This document shows positions 54,855-62,919 of a DNA stretch of 64,000 bases, one piece after another. The stretch is from Arenimonas metalli CF5-1 (lineage in GTDB: Bacteria; Pseudomonadota; Gammaproteobacteria; Xanthomonadales; Xanthomonadaceae), in NCBI RefSeq assembly GCF_000747155.1, contig NZ_AVCK01000055.1, forward strand, positions 186,001-250,000, read 5' to 3'. How positions within the stretch are numbered: the stretch's first letter is position 1; each line of letters opens with the position of its first letter. Under the pieces are notes generated by a model, which saw nothing but the letters and a program-made list of their open reading frames with translations, was not told where the DNA came from and made no database searches. The translations under genes were made by a program, and so were the position numbers.

Positions 54855-56603
54855 ATGCCCAGCCAGCTCGCCAGCCTCAAACAGTGGGTCGACGACGTCG
54901 CCCGCCTCACCCAGCCCGACCAGGTCCACTGGTGCGACGGCTCCGACGCCGAGAACGCCAAGCTGGTCGAGCTGATGCTCGCCAACGGCGACCTGCACAA
55001 GCTCAACGAGCAGAGCCACCCGAACTGCTACCTGCACCGCTCCAGCCCGCAGGACGTCGCCCGCGTCGAGCACCTCACCTTCGTGTGCACCACGAATCCC
55101 GCCGACGCCGGTCCGAACAACCACTGGATGGAGCCGGCCGAGGCCCACGCCCAGATGGACGCGCTCTACGCCGGCTGCATGCGCGGCCGCACCATGTACG
55201 TGGTGCCGTACTGCATGGGCCCGATCGATTCGCCGCTGTCGCGCTGCGGCGTCGAGATCACCGACAGCCCGTACGTGGTCGCCAACATGCGCATCATGAC
55301 CCGCATGGGCGCCGCCGCGCAGGCGCGCATCGAGCGCGAGGGCAAGTTCGTCAAGGGCCTGCACTCGATCGGCGAGCTCGACCCGAACCGCCGCTTCATC
55401 ATGCATTTCCCGGAAGAACTCAGCATCCAGAGCTTCGGCTCCGGCTACGGCGGCAACGCCCTGCTGGGCAAGAAGTGCCACGCGCTGCGCATCGCCAGCT
55501 ACCAGGCGCGCACCGAGGGCTGGCTGGCCGAGCACATGCTGATCGTCGGCATCGAGAACCCGAAGGGCGAGACGCACTATGTCGCCGCCGCGTTCCCGTC
55601 GGCCTGCGGCAAGACCAACCTGGCCATGCTGATCCCGCCGGAAGGCTACCGTCGGGACGGCTGGAAGGTCTGGACGGTCGGCGACGACATCTGCTGGATG
55701 CACCCGGGCGCCGATGGCCGCCTGTACGCGATCAACCCGGAGGCCGGCTACTTCGGCGTGGCGCCGGGCACCAGCGAGAAGACCAACGCCAACGCCATGG
55801 CGATGCTCAACCACGATGCCATCTTCACCAACGTCGGCGTCACCGCCGATGGCCAGCCGTGGTGGGAAGGCATGACCACGGGCACGCCGGCGCAGGACTG
55901 GCAGGGCCGTCCGTACGACAAGGCCGTGAGCCCGGCCGCGCACCCGAACGCGCGCTTCACCGTCAGCGCCAGGCAGTGCCCGAGCTACACCGACAAGGCC
56001 GAGGACCCGCAGGGCGTGCCGCTGAGCGCGATCATCTTCGGCGGCCGCCGCGCCTCGCTGGTGCCGCTGGTGCTCGAGGCCCGCGACTGGACCCACGGCG
56101 TGCTGGTCGGCGCCTCGATGGCCTCCGAAACCACCGCCGCCGCCACCGGCGCGGTGGGCGTGGTGCGCCGCGATTCGATGGCGATGAAGCCCTTCGCCGG
56201 CTACAACTTCGGCGACTACTTCGCGCACTGGCTTTCGTTCGACAAGCCGGGCGCCCAGCTGCCGAAGATCTTCCAGGTCAACTGGTTCCGCAAGGACGCC
56301 GACGGCAAGTTCATGTGGCCGGGCTTCGGCGACAACCTGCGCGTGCTGGAGTGGGTGCTCAAGCGCGCCACCGGCCAGGCCGGTGCGCTGGAGACGCCGG
56401 TGGGCAACGTGCCCAAGCCGTCCGACCTCAACACCGACGGCCTCGGCCTCGACGCGGCGGTGCTCGAGCAGCTGCTCGCCGTCGATCGCGAGGGCTACAA
56501 GGCCGAGATGGCGAGCATCGGCGAGTACCTCGAGGAGTTCGGCGACCGCACGCCGCACGCGCTCAAGGCCGAACGCGCGAAGATCGCCGCGCAGCTGGCC
56601 TGA
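54855..56603 (+). CDS. pckG: phosphoenolpyruvate carboxykinase (GTP)
   Basis: The 582-residue enzyme forms PEP from oxaloacetate with GTP, the first step of gluconeogenesis. The ATG at 54855 has AGGAG upstream and gives MPSQLASLKQW; a TTG further out is rejected. The GTP-type signature AAFPSACGKTNLAML (about 246-259) is present, as are GDDICWMHPGADGRLYAINPEAGYFGVAPGTSEKTN and NWFRKDADGKFMWPGFGDN. Most gammaproteobacteria use the ATP-type enzyme; the GTP type is usual in xanthomonads. A strong terminator follows. Confidence 0.97.
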   Translation: MPSQLASLKQWVDDVARLTQPDQVHWCDGSDAENAKLVELMLANGDLHKLNEQSHPNCYLHRSSPQDVARVEHLTFVCTTNPADAGPNNHWMEPAEAHAQMDALYAGCMRGRTMYVVPYCMGPIDSPLSRCGVEITDSPYVVANMRIMTRMGAAAQARIEREGKFVKGLHSIGELDPNRRFIMHFPEELSIQSFGSGYGGNALLGKKCHALRIASYQARTEGWLAEHMLIVGIENPKGETHYVAAAFPSACGKTNLAMLIPPEGYRRDGWKVWTVGDDICWMHPGADGRLYAINPEAGYFGVAPGTSEKTNANAMAMLNHDAIFTNVGVTADGQPWWEGMTTGTPAQDWQGRPYDKAVSPAAHPNARFTVSARQCPSYTDKAEDPQGVPLSAIIFGGRRASLVPLVLEARDWTHGVLVGASMASETTAAATGAVGVVRRDSMAMKPFAGYNFGDYFAHWLSFDKPGAQLPKIFQVNWFRKDADGKFMWPGFGDNLRVLEWVLKRATGQAGALETPVGNVPKPSDLNTDGLGLDAAVLEQLLAVDREGYKAEMASIGEYLEEFGDRTPHALKAERAKIAAQLA

Positions 56604-56624
56604 CGGCGCCTCCCCGGCACACCA

Positions 56625-56656
56625 AAACGGGCCGGCCATCGCCGGCCCGTTTCGTT
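56625..56656 (+). terminator. intrinsic terminator of pckG
   Basis: AAACGGGCCGGC (56625-56636) pairs with GCCGGCCCGTTT (56641-56652) over a 4-base loop and is followed by CGTTT. It lies 22 bases past the stop. Confidence 0.9.
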
Positions 56657-56665
56657 TGCAGCAGA

Positions 56666-56720
56666 AAAAGGGGTCAGAGTGAATATTCGTTTGAAACGAA
56701 TATTCACTCTGACCCCTTTT
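56666..56720. repeat. GGGGTCAGAGTGAATATTCG palindrome
   Basis: A perfect 27-base arm (AAAAGGGGTCAGAGTGAATA then TTCGTTT) faces its complement across one base. Such AAAAGGGGTCAGAGTGAA palindromes are widespread beside RAYT-type transposases in gammaproteobacteria; none is present here. It lies between pckG and the deacetylase-family gene. Confidence 0.93.
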
Positions 56721-56743
56721 CTGCGCGGCTATGCTTGGCGGGG

Positions 56744-57670
56744 ATGAAGGCCTACTACTGCCACCACTTCGTGCTGCCGCTGCCGGACGGGCATTCGTTC
56801 CCGATGGCGAAGTACGCGCGGCTGCACGAGCGCGTCGTGGCGATGGCGCCGGCGCTGGGCATCGAGCTGCATGAACCCCCGGCGGCCAGCGACGAAGACC
56901 TCGCGCGCGCGCACGACCCGGGCTACCTCCGCGCGATGTCCGAAGGCAGCGCCGACCCCGCGCTGATGCGGCGCATCGGCTTCCCCTGGTCGGCGGCGAT
57001 GGTGGAGCGTTCGCGGCGTTCGTCCGGCGGCACGATGATGGCGCTGCGCGACGCGCTGTCGGGCGAGGGCATCGCGGTGAACCTCGCGGGCGGCACGCAC
57101 CATGCCGGGCCGGCCCGCGGCGGCGGCTACTGCGTGTTCAACGATGCCGCGGTGGCGGCGCGCTACGTGCAGGCGCAGGGGCTGGCTGCGCGCGTGCTGG
57201 TGGTGGACCTGGACGTACACCAGGGCGACGGCACCGCGATGATCGCGGCGGGCGACGAGACCCTGTTCACCTTCTCGATGCACTCGGCCCGCAACTACCC
57301 CGCGGTGAAGCCGGCCTCCGACCTCGACGTGGCCCTGCCCGACGGCACCGGCGACGACGCCTACCTCGACGCGCTGGCCGCCCACCTGCCGCAGGCCATC
57401 GACCGCGCGCGGGCCGATGCGGTGGTTTACCTCGCCGGCGCCGATCCCTACGTGGGCGACCGCCTGGGCCACCTCGCGCTCAGCAAGGCGGGCCTGGCCG
57501 AGCGCGACCGCCAGGTGCTCGCGGCCTGCCGGCGCCACGGCCTGCCGCTGGCCGTGTGCATGGCCGGCGGCTATGCCCCGGACGTGGACGACATCGTCGA
57601 CATCCACGCCGCGACGGTGAAATCCGCGGCCGGCCATCACCGCGCGCTGCGGGGCGCGTCCGTCGGCTGA
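56744..57670 (+). CDS. histone-deacetylase-family hydrolase
   Basis: The 308-residue zinc enzyme of the arginase/deacetylase superfamily shows PDGHSFPMAKYARLHERV, LAGGTHHAGPARGGGYCVFNDAAVAA (catalytic His-His), VVDLDVHQGDGTAMI (zinc Asp and His), SMHSARNYP and YLAGADPYVGDRLGHLALS. The order matches bacterial class IV-like histone deacetylases, which act on small acetylated amines or proteins. The ATG at 56744 is 24 bases after the GGGGTCAG palindrome. Its target is not known. Confidence 0.9.
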   Translation: MKAYYCHHFVLPLPDGHSFPMAKYARLHERVVAMAPALGIELHEPPAASDEDLARAHDPGYLRAMSEGSADPALMRRIGFPWSAAMVERSRRSSGGTMMALRDALSGEGIAVNLAGGTHHAGPARGGGYCVFNDAAVAARYVQAQGLAARVLVVDLDVHQGDGTAMIAAGDETLFTFSMHSARNYPAVKPASDLDVALPDGTGDDAYLDALAAHLPQAIDRARADAVVYLAGADPYVGDRLGHLALSKAGLAERDRQVLAACRRHGLPLAVCMAGGYAPDVDDIVDIHAATVKSAAGHHRALRGASVG

Positions 57671-57770
57671 GCCGCGCCCCGTCCCCCGGGAGTGGTGCGC
57701 CCCCCGTCGCCATGTCCGGGACCCGCCAACCCGCTTAAACCCTCCCGCGGCCCACCGCATCCGAGTGGGT

Positions 57771-58370
57771 ATGCTGAGCCTCGCCGTGACCCTCGACGCC
57801 GCCACCGACCTGCCTGCCGCCCCGCCGCGCGAGGAGGACCACGCCCTCGTGCGTGCCGCCGGCGGCGGCGACGTGCGCGCCTTCGAGCAGCTCTACCGCA
57901 AGCACTCGCGCCGCGTGTACGCCGTGCTCTGGCGGCTCTGCGGCCACGAGGCGCGGGCCGAGGACCTGGTGCAGGAAGCCTTCGTGCGCGCCTGGCAGGC
58001 GCTGCCGGCGTTCCGCTTCGAGAGTGCGTTCTCGACCTGGCTGCACCGGCTGGCGGTGAACACCGCGCTGATGGAGCTGCGCTCGCGCCGCGGCGCCGAG
58101 GCGCTGGAAGACGACGATGCCGCGCTGGAATTCCACGCCACCGGCGACAGCGCCGGCCAGCGCACCGCGCTCGGGCTCGACCTCGAGCGCGCCGTGGCCA
58201 CCCTGCCGCCGCGCGCCCGCGCAGTGCTGGTGCTGCACGACATCGAAGGCTGGAAACACGAGGAGATCGCCGCCGAACTCGGCATGGCGGTCGGTAGTTC
58301 GAAAGCACAACTGCATCGCGCCCGCGGCCTGCTGCGCGTGCGCCTGGGAGAAGCCCATGGGCGAAAATGA
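57771..58370 (+). CDS. ECF sigma factor (second module)
   Basis: The 199-residue protein from ATG 57771 (GTG 57765 is an alternative) has region 2 (DVRAFEQLYRKHSRRVYAVLWRL, EDLVQEAFVRAW, FSTWLHRLAVNTAL) and region 4 (LPPRARAVLVLHDIEGWKHEEIAAELGMAVGSSKAQLHRARGLL). It heads a three-gene operon; its stop lies 14 bases inside the next gene. The order sigma, membrane anti-sigma, exported effector mirrors the operon at 29538-31847. Confidence 0.92.
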   Translation: MLSLAVTLDAATDLPAAPPREEDHALVRAAGGGDVRAFEQLYRKHSRRVYAVLWRLCGHEARAEDLVQEAFVRAWQALPAFRFESAFSTWLHRLAVNTALMELRSRRGAEALEDDDAALEFHATGDSAGQRTALGLDLERAVATLPPRARAVLVLHDIEGWKHEEIAAELGMAVGSSKAQLHRARGLLRVRLGEAHGRK

Positions 58371-58827
58371 ACTGCGCTGGCAGCTGCGCCAGCTGCCCGC
58401 TGAAATCGACCCGCCGCGCGACCTGTGGCCGGGCATCGCCGCCCGCCTGCCGGCGCCGGCGCCGCGTCGCCGCATCGCGCCCTGGCTGGGCGGGCTGGCG
58501 CTGGCCGCGTCGGTGTCGCTGGCCATCGGCCTGGCCTGGCAGCTGCGCGTGCCGACCGCCGCGCCCGCCGATCCGCAGGCCGAGCTGGTGCAGCGCGAAG
58601 CCGAGGCGATGACCCGCGAATACCAGGCCGCGCTCGGCCAGTTCGAAGGCGCGCCGATGCCCGATCCGCTGGCGCCCGCGCTGGCCACGCTAGACCGCAG
58701 CGCCGAGGAGATCCGCGCCGCGCTCGACGCCGACCCGGACGCCACCTACCTGCTTGGCCAGCTGCGCCGCACCTACGCCCGCCGCCTCGAACTGACCCAG
58801 CGCGCCGCCGGCGCGACCCCCGCATGA
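58357..58827 (+). CDS. putative anti-sigma factor (second module)
   Basis: The 156-residue protein has a short cytoplasmic start (ELRWQLRQLPAEIDPPRDLWPGIAARL), one membrane segment (about 44-62) and a helical periplasmic domain (AEAMTREYQAALGQFEGAP, LDRSAEEIRAALDADPDA, LGQLRRTYARRLELTQ). It lacks zinc-finger ligands, so it is not ZAS type. The overlap with the sigma gene supports the role, and the layout is the same as in the protein at 30734-31276. Confidence 0.75.
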   Translation: MGENELRWQLRQLPAEIDPPRDLWPGIAARLPAPAPRRRIAPWLGGLALAASVSLAIGLAWQLRVPTAAPADPQAELVQREAEAMTREYQAALGQFEGAPMPDPLAPALATLDRSAEEIRAALDADPDATYLLGQLRRTYARRLELTQRAAGATPA

Positions 58828-58847
58828 ACACGATCACGGAGAAGACC

Positions 58848-59771
58848 ATGAGCACCCACGCCCTGCTGCGCGCCGCCGCGCTCGCCGGCCTGTTCGCCGG
58901 CGCCAGCGCGCTCGCGGCCACGCCGATCAACGAAACCCGCCCGCTGTCGGCCACCGGCCAGGTCAACGTCAACAACCTCAAGGGCAGCATCACCGTGCGC
59001 ACCTGGGACCGGCCCGAGGTGCGCATCACCGGTAGCCTCGGCGAGGGCGTCGAGAAGCTCGAGATCGAAGGCGGCGCTGAACGGCTGAGCATCCACGTGC
59101 GCTACCCGGAGCGCAGCGGCTGGTTCAACTGGGGCGAGGCCAAGGGCGAGGCCACCGCGCTCGAGCTCACCATCCCCGCCACCGCGGGCCTGAAGGCCTC
59201 CGCGGTCAGCGCCGACATCGACGTCGCCGGTACCCGCGGCGCGCGCCTGGGCCTGGAGTCGGTCAGCGGCGACCTCACCGTGCGCGGCGCCCGTGCCGGC
59301 GAGGCCAGCTTCGAGTCGGTCAGCGGCAACGTGGACGTCGAGATCGACAGCCGCAGCACCAGCGCCGAGACCGTCAGTGGCGACCTGCGCCTGCGCGGCG
59401 CGATCGTCGGCCGCGTGGAGCTCGAATCGGTGTCCGGCGACCTCGGCCTGCGCGCGGGTGCCGTCGACCGGCTCGAGGTGAGCAGCGTGTCCGGCGACGC
59501 CGACCTGCAGCTGGCGCTGGCGCCGGGCGCGCGCGTCACGGCCGAGACCCTGAGCGGCAACCTCACGCTGCGCCTGCCGGCGAACGCCTCGGGCCGCGTG
59601 CAGGCAGAGTCCTTCAGCGGCAGCATCCGCAGCCCGGTGGGCGAGGTGGTCACCGAGGAGTACGGCCCCGGCAGTTCGCTGGAAGGCAAGCTCGGCGATG
59701 GCTCGGCCGACCTGCGGCTGGAAACCTTCTCGGGCGACATCCGCATCAGCACCGGCGCCGCCGGCGACTGA
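58848..59771 (+). CDS. secreted DUF4097-family beta-helix-like protein
   Basis: The ATG at 58848 is preferred over ATG 58824 because GGAG lies ahead and it starts a signal peptide (MSTHALLRAAALAGLFAGASALA). The 307-residue protein then carries at least seven repeats of about 18-25 residues around the motif S-V-S-G-D or T-L-S-G-N (ESVSGDLTV, ESVSGNVDV, ETVSGDLRL, ESVSGDLGL, SSVSGDADL, ETLSGNLTL, ETFSGDIRI), typical of DUF4097 and suggesting a right-handed beta-helix. It is probably the envelope effector of the sigma operon. Function is unknown. Confidence 0.85.
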   Translation: MSTHALLRAAALAGLFAGASALAATPINETRPLSATGQVNVNNLKGSITVRTWDRPEVRITGSLGEGVEKLEIEGGAERLSIHVRYPERSGWFNWGEAKGEATALELTIPATAGLKASAVSADIDVAGTRGARLGLESVSGDLTVRGARAGEASFESVSGNVDVEIDSRSTSAETVSGDLRLRGAIVGRVELESVSGDLGLRAGAVDRLEVSSVSGDADLQLALAPGARVTAETLSGNLTLRLPANASGRVQAESFSGSIRSPVGEVVTEEYGPGSSLEGKLGDGSADLRLETFSGDIRISTGAAGD

Positions 59772-59787
59772 CGCGGTGTCGTCGCGG

Positions 59788-59810
59788 CGCGCGGCCGCGG
59801 AGGCCGCGCG
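59788..59810 (+). terminator. hairpin after the DUF4097 gene
   Basis: CGCGCGGCC (59788-59796) pairs with GGCCGCGCG (59802-59810) over 5 bases, 17 bases past the stop. No T run follows, so it may only stabilise the mRNA end. Confidence 0.4.
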
Positions 59811-59840
59811 CTTGCGCGCGCCAGGATCAGCCGCGGCGGG

Positions 59841-61343
59841 TCAGCCCGCCGGGATGCCGGCTTCGCCCAGCGCCGCACGCAGCGGCGCCAGGTGCGCGGC
59901 GAACGGCTTCCACCGGCCCGAGGCCTTGGTGTTCAGCGGCTGCCGCACCTGCCAGTAGCTGGCGGTCTTCACCGTGTTGGCCTGGGTGTGGAACTGCAGG
60001 CAGGCGTCGTCCCAGTCCAGGCCGAGGAAGGCCAGCAGCTTCTCCAGCGCCGGGCGCGGCTCGCGCACGAAGGCGTCGTAGTCGAAGTCCAGGATGTCGT
60101 CGCCATGCAGCGACTTCCAGTGCGCCATCAGGCGGCGGTACTGGCCGTAGTAGTGGCCGATGTCGCCGAGGTCGGCCGAGTAGCCGGCCACGCGCAGGTT
60201 CAGGTGCTGGGTGAACACCGACAGCCCGGTGTCCATCGGGTCGCGCAGGGTATGGATGATCTTCGCGTCCGGGAACAGGCGCTTGATCAGACCCACCAGC
60301 TGGAAATTGTCCGGGCGCTTGTCGGTGAGGTAGCGGCCGTCGGCGGCCTGCGGGAACTTGCGCGCCAGCTCGGCGCGGTATTCCTCGGCGAAGGCGCGGC
60401 AGCGCGCGTCGTCCAGGCCGGCCACCGACGCGGGGAAGGGCGCCAGGCGCTGCGCGGCCAGCCGCGGCAGGAAGTCGAGTTCGCCGCCCGGGGTCACCTG
60501 CGGATGCGCGGCCAGCACCTGCTCGACCAGCGTGGAGCCGGAGCGGAACATGCCCAGCACGAACAGCGGCGCCGGGCCTTCCGTGCCCGTCGCCAAGCCC
60601 GCGCCGGCGCTGGGGAATGCGGCGATCAGCGCATCGATGTGTGCGGACTGGCGGGTGCGGTCGTACTTGCGGCCGTGTTGCCGCAGGAGGCTGCGGTTGC
60701 CCCGCGCGAAGGCGTCGAACGCAAGGTCATGCGCGCCCAGGCGCTCGTAGGCATGCCCCAGGGCGAACAGCAGGTTGGCGCGGGCGTTCGTGTTTCCAAT
60801 CGTCCCGGCGGCGGCATCGGCGGCCCGGGCCAGCAGCGGGTCGTCCAGGCCGGCCGGCGTGGCCAGGTTGACCTTGCGCGCCAATGCCTCCAGGCGCAGT
60901 TCCTCGACGGCCTTGTCGGCACTGGCCGGGCTCGCGAGCACTTGCTCGTAGCAGGCCAGGGCCTGGTCGCGATCGCCGCGCTCCTCGTACAGGTTGCCCA
61001 GGTTCAGGTGGGCGGGCAGGTAGCCGGGCGCGACGGCCAGCGCGGCGCGCAGCTCGCGTTCGGCCTCGTCGTCCCGGCGCAGCTGGTCCGACAGCAGGGC
61101 CGCGCGATTGAGGTGCACTTGCTCCGGATGCCGGCCGCCGCGGGCAAGCGCCTCGCCATAGGCCTGCAGGGCCTCCTCGTGGTGGCCCTCGGCGCGAAGC
61201 AGGTAGCCCAGTTCGTACCATGCGTCGGCGAGGCCGGGGTCGGCAGCCAGTGCCTGCCTCAGCAGGGCGATGGCTTCGGCGCGGCGGCCCTGGCGATGCA
61301 GCGCGGCCGCCTGGGCCAGGAGGTCTTTCGTCGGCTCGGTCAT
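59841..61343 (-). CDS. TPR-containing sulfotransferase
   Basis: The 500-residue protein has about five TPR units in its N-terminal half (about 5-225: AAALHRQGRRAEAIALLRQAL, AWYELGYLLRAEGHHEEALQAY, AHLNLGNLYEERGDRDQALACY) and a sulfotransferase domain (about 258-490) with the PAPS 5'-phosphosulfate loop FVLGMFRSGSTLVEQVL and the 3'-phosphate region IIHTLRDPMDTGLSVF. Such fusions are common in xanthomonads and probably sulfate a protein or small molecule. No signal peptide is seen. A methyltransferase gene lies 17 bases upstream. Confidence 0.9.
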   Translation of the reverse strand: MTEPTKDLLAQAAALHRQGRRAEAIALLRQALAADPGLADAWYELGYLLRAEGHHEEALQAYGEALARGGRHPEQVHLNRAALLSDQLRRDDEAERELRAALAVAPGYLPAHLNLGNLYEERGDRDQALACYEQVLASPASADKAVEELRLEALARKVNLATPAGLDDPLLARAADAAAGTIGNTNARANLLFALGHAYERLGAHDLAFDAFARGNRSLLRQHGRKYDRTRQSAHIDALIAAFPSAGAGLATGTEGPAPLFVLGMFRSGSTLVEQVLAAHPQVTPGGELDFLPRLAAQRLAPFPASVAGLDDARCRAFAEEYRAELARKFPQAADGRYLTDKRPDNFQLVGLIKRLFPDAKIIHTLRDPMDTGLSVFTQHLNLRVAGYSADLGDIGHYYGQYRRLMAHWKSLHGDDILDFDYDAFVREPRPALEKLLAFLGLDWDDACLQFHTQANTVKTASYWQVRQPLNTKASGRWKPFAAHLAPLRAALGEAGIPAG

Positions 61344-61359
61344 CGGGGGTCCGGCGTGA

Positions 61360-62310
61360 TCAGGGGCGGTGCAGCAGCAGCTGCCAACCCACGAGGTTGT
61401 TGCCGGCGTGGAACTGCGGCAGGCGTTCGATCAGGGTGAAACCGGCGGCCGCGGCCTCGGCCTGCAGTTGATCCATGCGGGCCTCGGAGCAGGCGTGTTC
61501 CACCAGGTCGTCGAGACGGCGGGCCGAGGCGCGCATGTCGGCCTCGGCGCGATCGACCTCCAGGCCGACGGTAGCGGCAGGGGCCTGCCTGCGCGCGCCG
61601 AGCAGTTTCTGCACGGCGTCCAGCGCCACGTCGAGCACGCGGCCGCCGCCGGCGTGGCGCGCCTGCGGGATGGCCTGCTTGATGGCCTGGATCGCGCCGC
61701 GAAGCTCGGTCGTGGCGTGCTCGGTGCTGCCGGGCGTGACCTGCTCCATCGTCACCAGCTTGTGCAGCCGGCGGTAGAGCTTGGTTTCCCTGAGCACCAG
61801 GTCGCACTCGGCCAGCGAATGGCGGGCGCTGCCGATCAGGGCCGAGTCGGCGTGGTGGACGATGAACTGGGCGTCGCCGCCGGGCTTGAGCACGCGGAAG
61901 ATCTCCGCCAGCGCCGCCGGGGTGTTGCTGTACTCCAGTGCGTAGTGGCCGGTGACGGCATCGAAGCGGGCGTCCTCGAACGGCATCTTCTCGGCGGCAA
62001 CGCCGGCGTGGAACTGGATGCCCGCGAAGCGCGTGGCGCCGTTGGCCACGTCGCGCACCGGGTCGATGCGCGCCAGGTCGATGCCGTGGATGTCCCAGTC
62101 GTACCCTTGCGCCTGCGCGGCCTGCTTGGCGATCAGCGGCACGGCGCCGTTGCCGGTGCCGATGTCGAGCACGCTGGCCGAGGGCGGCAGCGTGGAGAAG
62201 AATTCCACCCACGCCGCGCGCAGCTCGAGGTCGTAGCCGCCGTCGGGGCCGGCCGGGCCGGTGACGATGGCGCCACCTCGATAGAAGGTCTCCCACTGGT
62301 CCAGGCTCAA
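61360..62310 (-). CDS. class I SAM-dependent methyltransferase
   Basis: The 316-residue protein appears to start at TTG 62310, with AGGAG 9 bases upstream. The SAM site is VLDIGTGNGAVPLIAKQAA (about 47-65), followed by the acidic HGIDLARIDP and FDAVTGHYALEYSNTPAALAEIFRVLKPGGDAQFIVHH. The C-terminal 150 residues are helical and not assigned. Its 17-base distance from the TPR-sulfotransferase suggests a joint modification pathway. The substrate is unknown. Confidence 0.85.
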   Translation of the reverse strand: MSLDQWETFYRGGAIVTGPAGPDGGYDLELRAAWVEFFSTLPPSASVLDIGTGNGAVPLIAKQAAQAQGYDWDIHGIDLARIDPVRDVANGATRFAGIQFHAGVAAEKMPFEDARFDAVTGHYALEYSNTPAALAEIFRVLKPGGDAQFIVHHADSALIGSARHSLAECDLVLRETKLYRRLHKLVTMEQVTPGSTEHATTELRGAIQAIKQAIPQARHAGGGRVLDVALDAVQKLLGARRQAPAATVGLEVDRAEADMRASARRLDDLVEHACSEARMDQLQAEAAAAGFTLIERLPQFHAGNNLVGWQLLLHRP

Positions 62311-62429
62311 GCTTGTGCACTCCTTGGAAACCGGGGAATATTATCACGATCCATTCACCCCTCTTCTGGCGCCCGGACCCTTCGGCGCGTCGTGCCGCCG
62401 TCCCCGCGGGTCCACCTCAAGGAGTCACC

Positions 62430-62915
62430 GTGAACGCTGCCAAGCACGCCTTCCACGCCGCCGCCGCGCTGCTGTTGCTCGCCGCGGCGGGCATCGCGCA
62501 GGCCCAGTCGCCGGGCCATCCCTGCGCGGCCACCGAGGATCCCGAGGCGCGGCTGGCTTGCTATGACGCCGCGTTCCCGCCGGTGGCCTCCGCTGCTGGC
62601 CTCGACGATGCCAAGCGCGAACAGGCGAGGCGTGACTTCGGCCTCAGCACCGTGCAAAAGCGCGAGATGGCATCCGAGGGCGAGCGCGACGCCACGCCCG
62701 AGCGCATCGAGGCCATCGTCGCCAGCGTCAGCCGGCGCGGCAACGGCCAGCGCCTGGTCACGCTCGACAACGAGCAGATCTGGCTGATCACTGAAGTGAC
62801 CGAGAAGGGCCAGCTCAAGGCCGGCGACGCCGTGGTCGTGCGCCGCGGCGTGGTCGGCAACTTCCTGATGCGCACGCCGGGCCGCGTCACCCTGCGCGTG
62901 CGCCGGGTGCTCTGA
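62430..62915 (+). CDS. secreted protein of unknown function
   Basis: The GTG at 62430 with GGAG upstream starts a 161-residue protein with a signal peptide (cut near AAAGIAQAQSPG). It then has CAATEDPEARLACYDAAFPP, a two-cysteine motif common in small periplasmic proteobacterial proteins, a charged helix (DAKREQARRDFGLSTVQKREM) and a beta-rich end with IEAIVASVSRRGNGQRLVTLDNEQIWLI. The role is not known. It is divergent from the methyltransferase gene and 4 bases ahead of a TPR gene. Confidence 0.75.
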   Translation: MNAAKHAFHAAAALLLLAAAGIAQAQSPGHPCAATEDPEARLACYDAAFPPVASAAGLDDAKREQARRDFGLSTVQKREMASEGERDATPERIEAIVASVSRRGNGQRLVTLDNEQIWLITEVTEKGQLKAGDAVVVRRGVVGNFLMRTPGRVTLRVRRVL

Positions 62916-62919
62916 ACCC

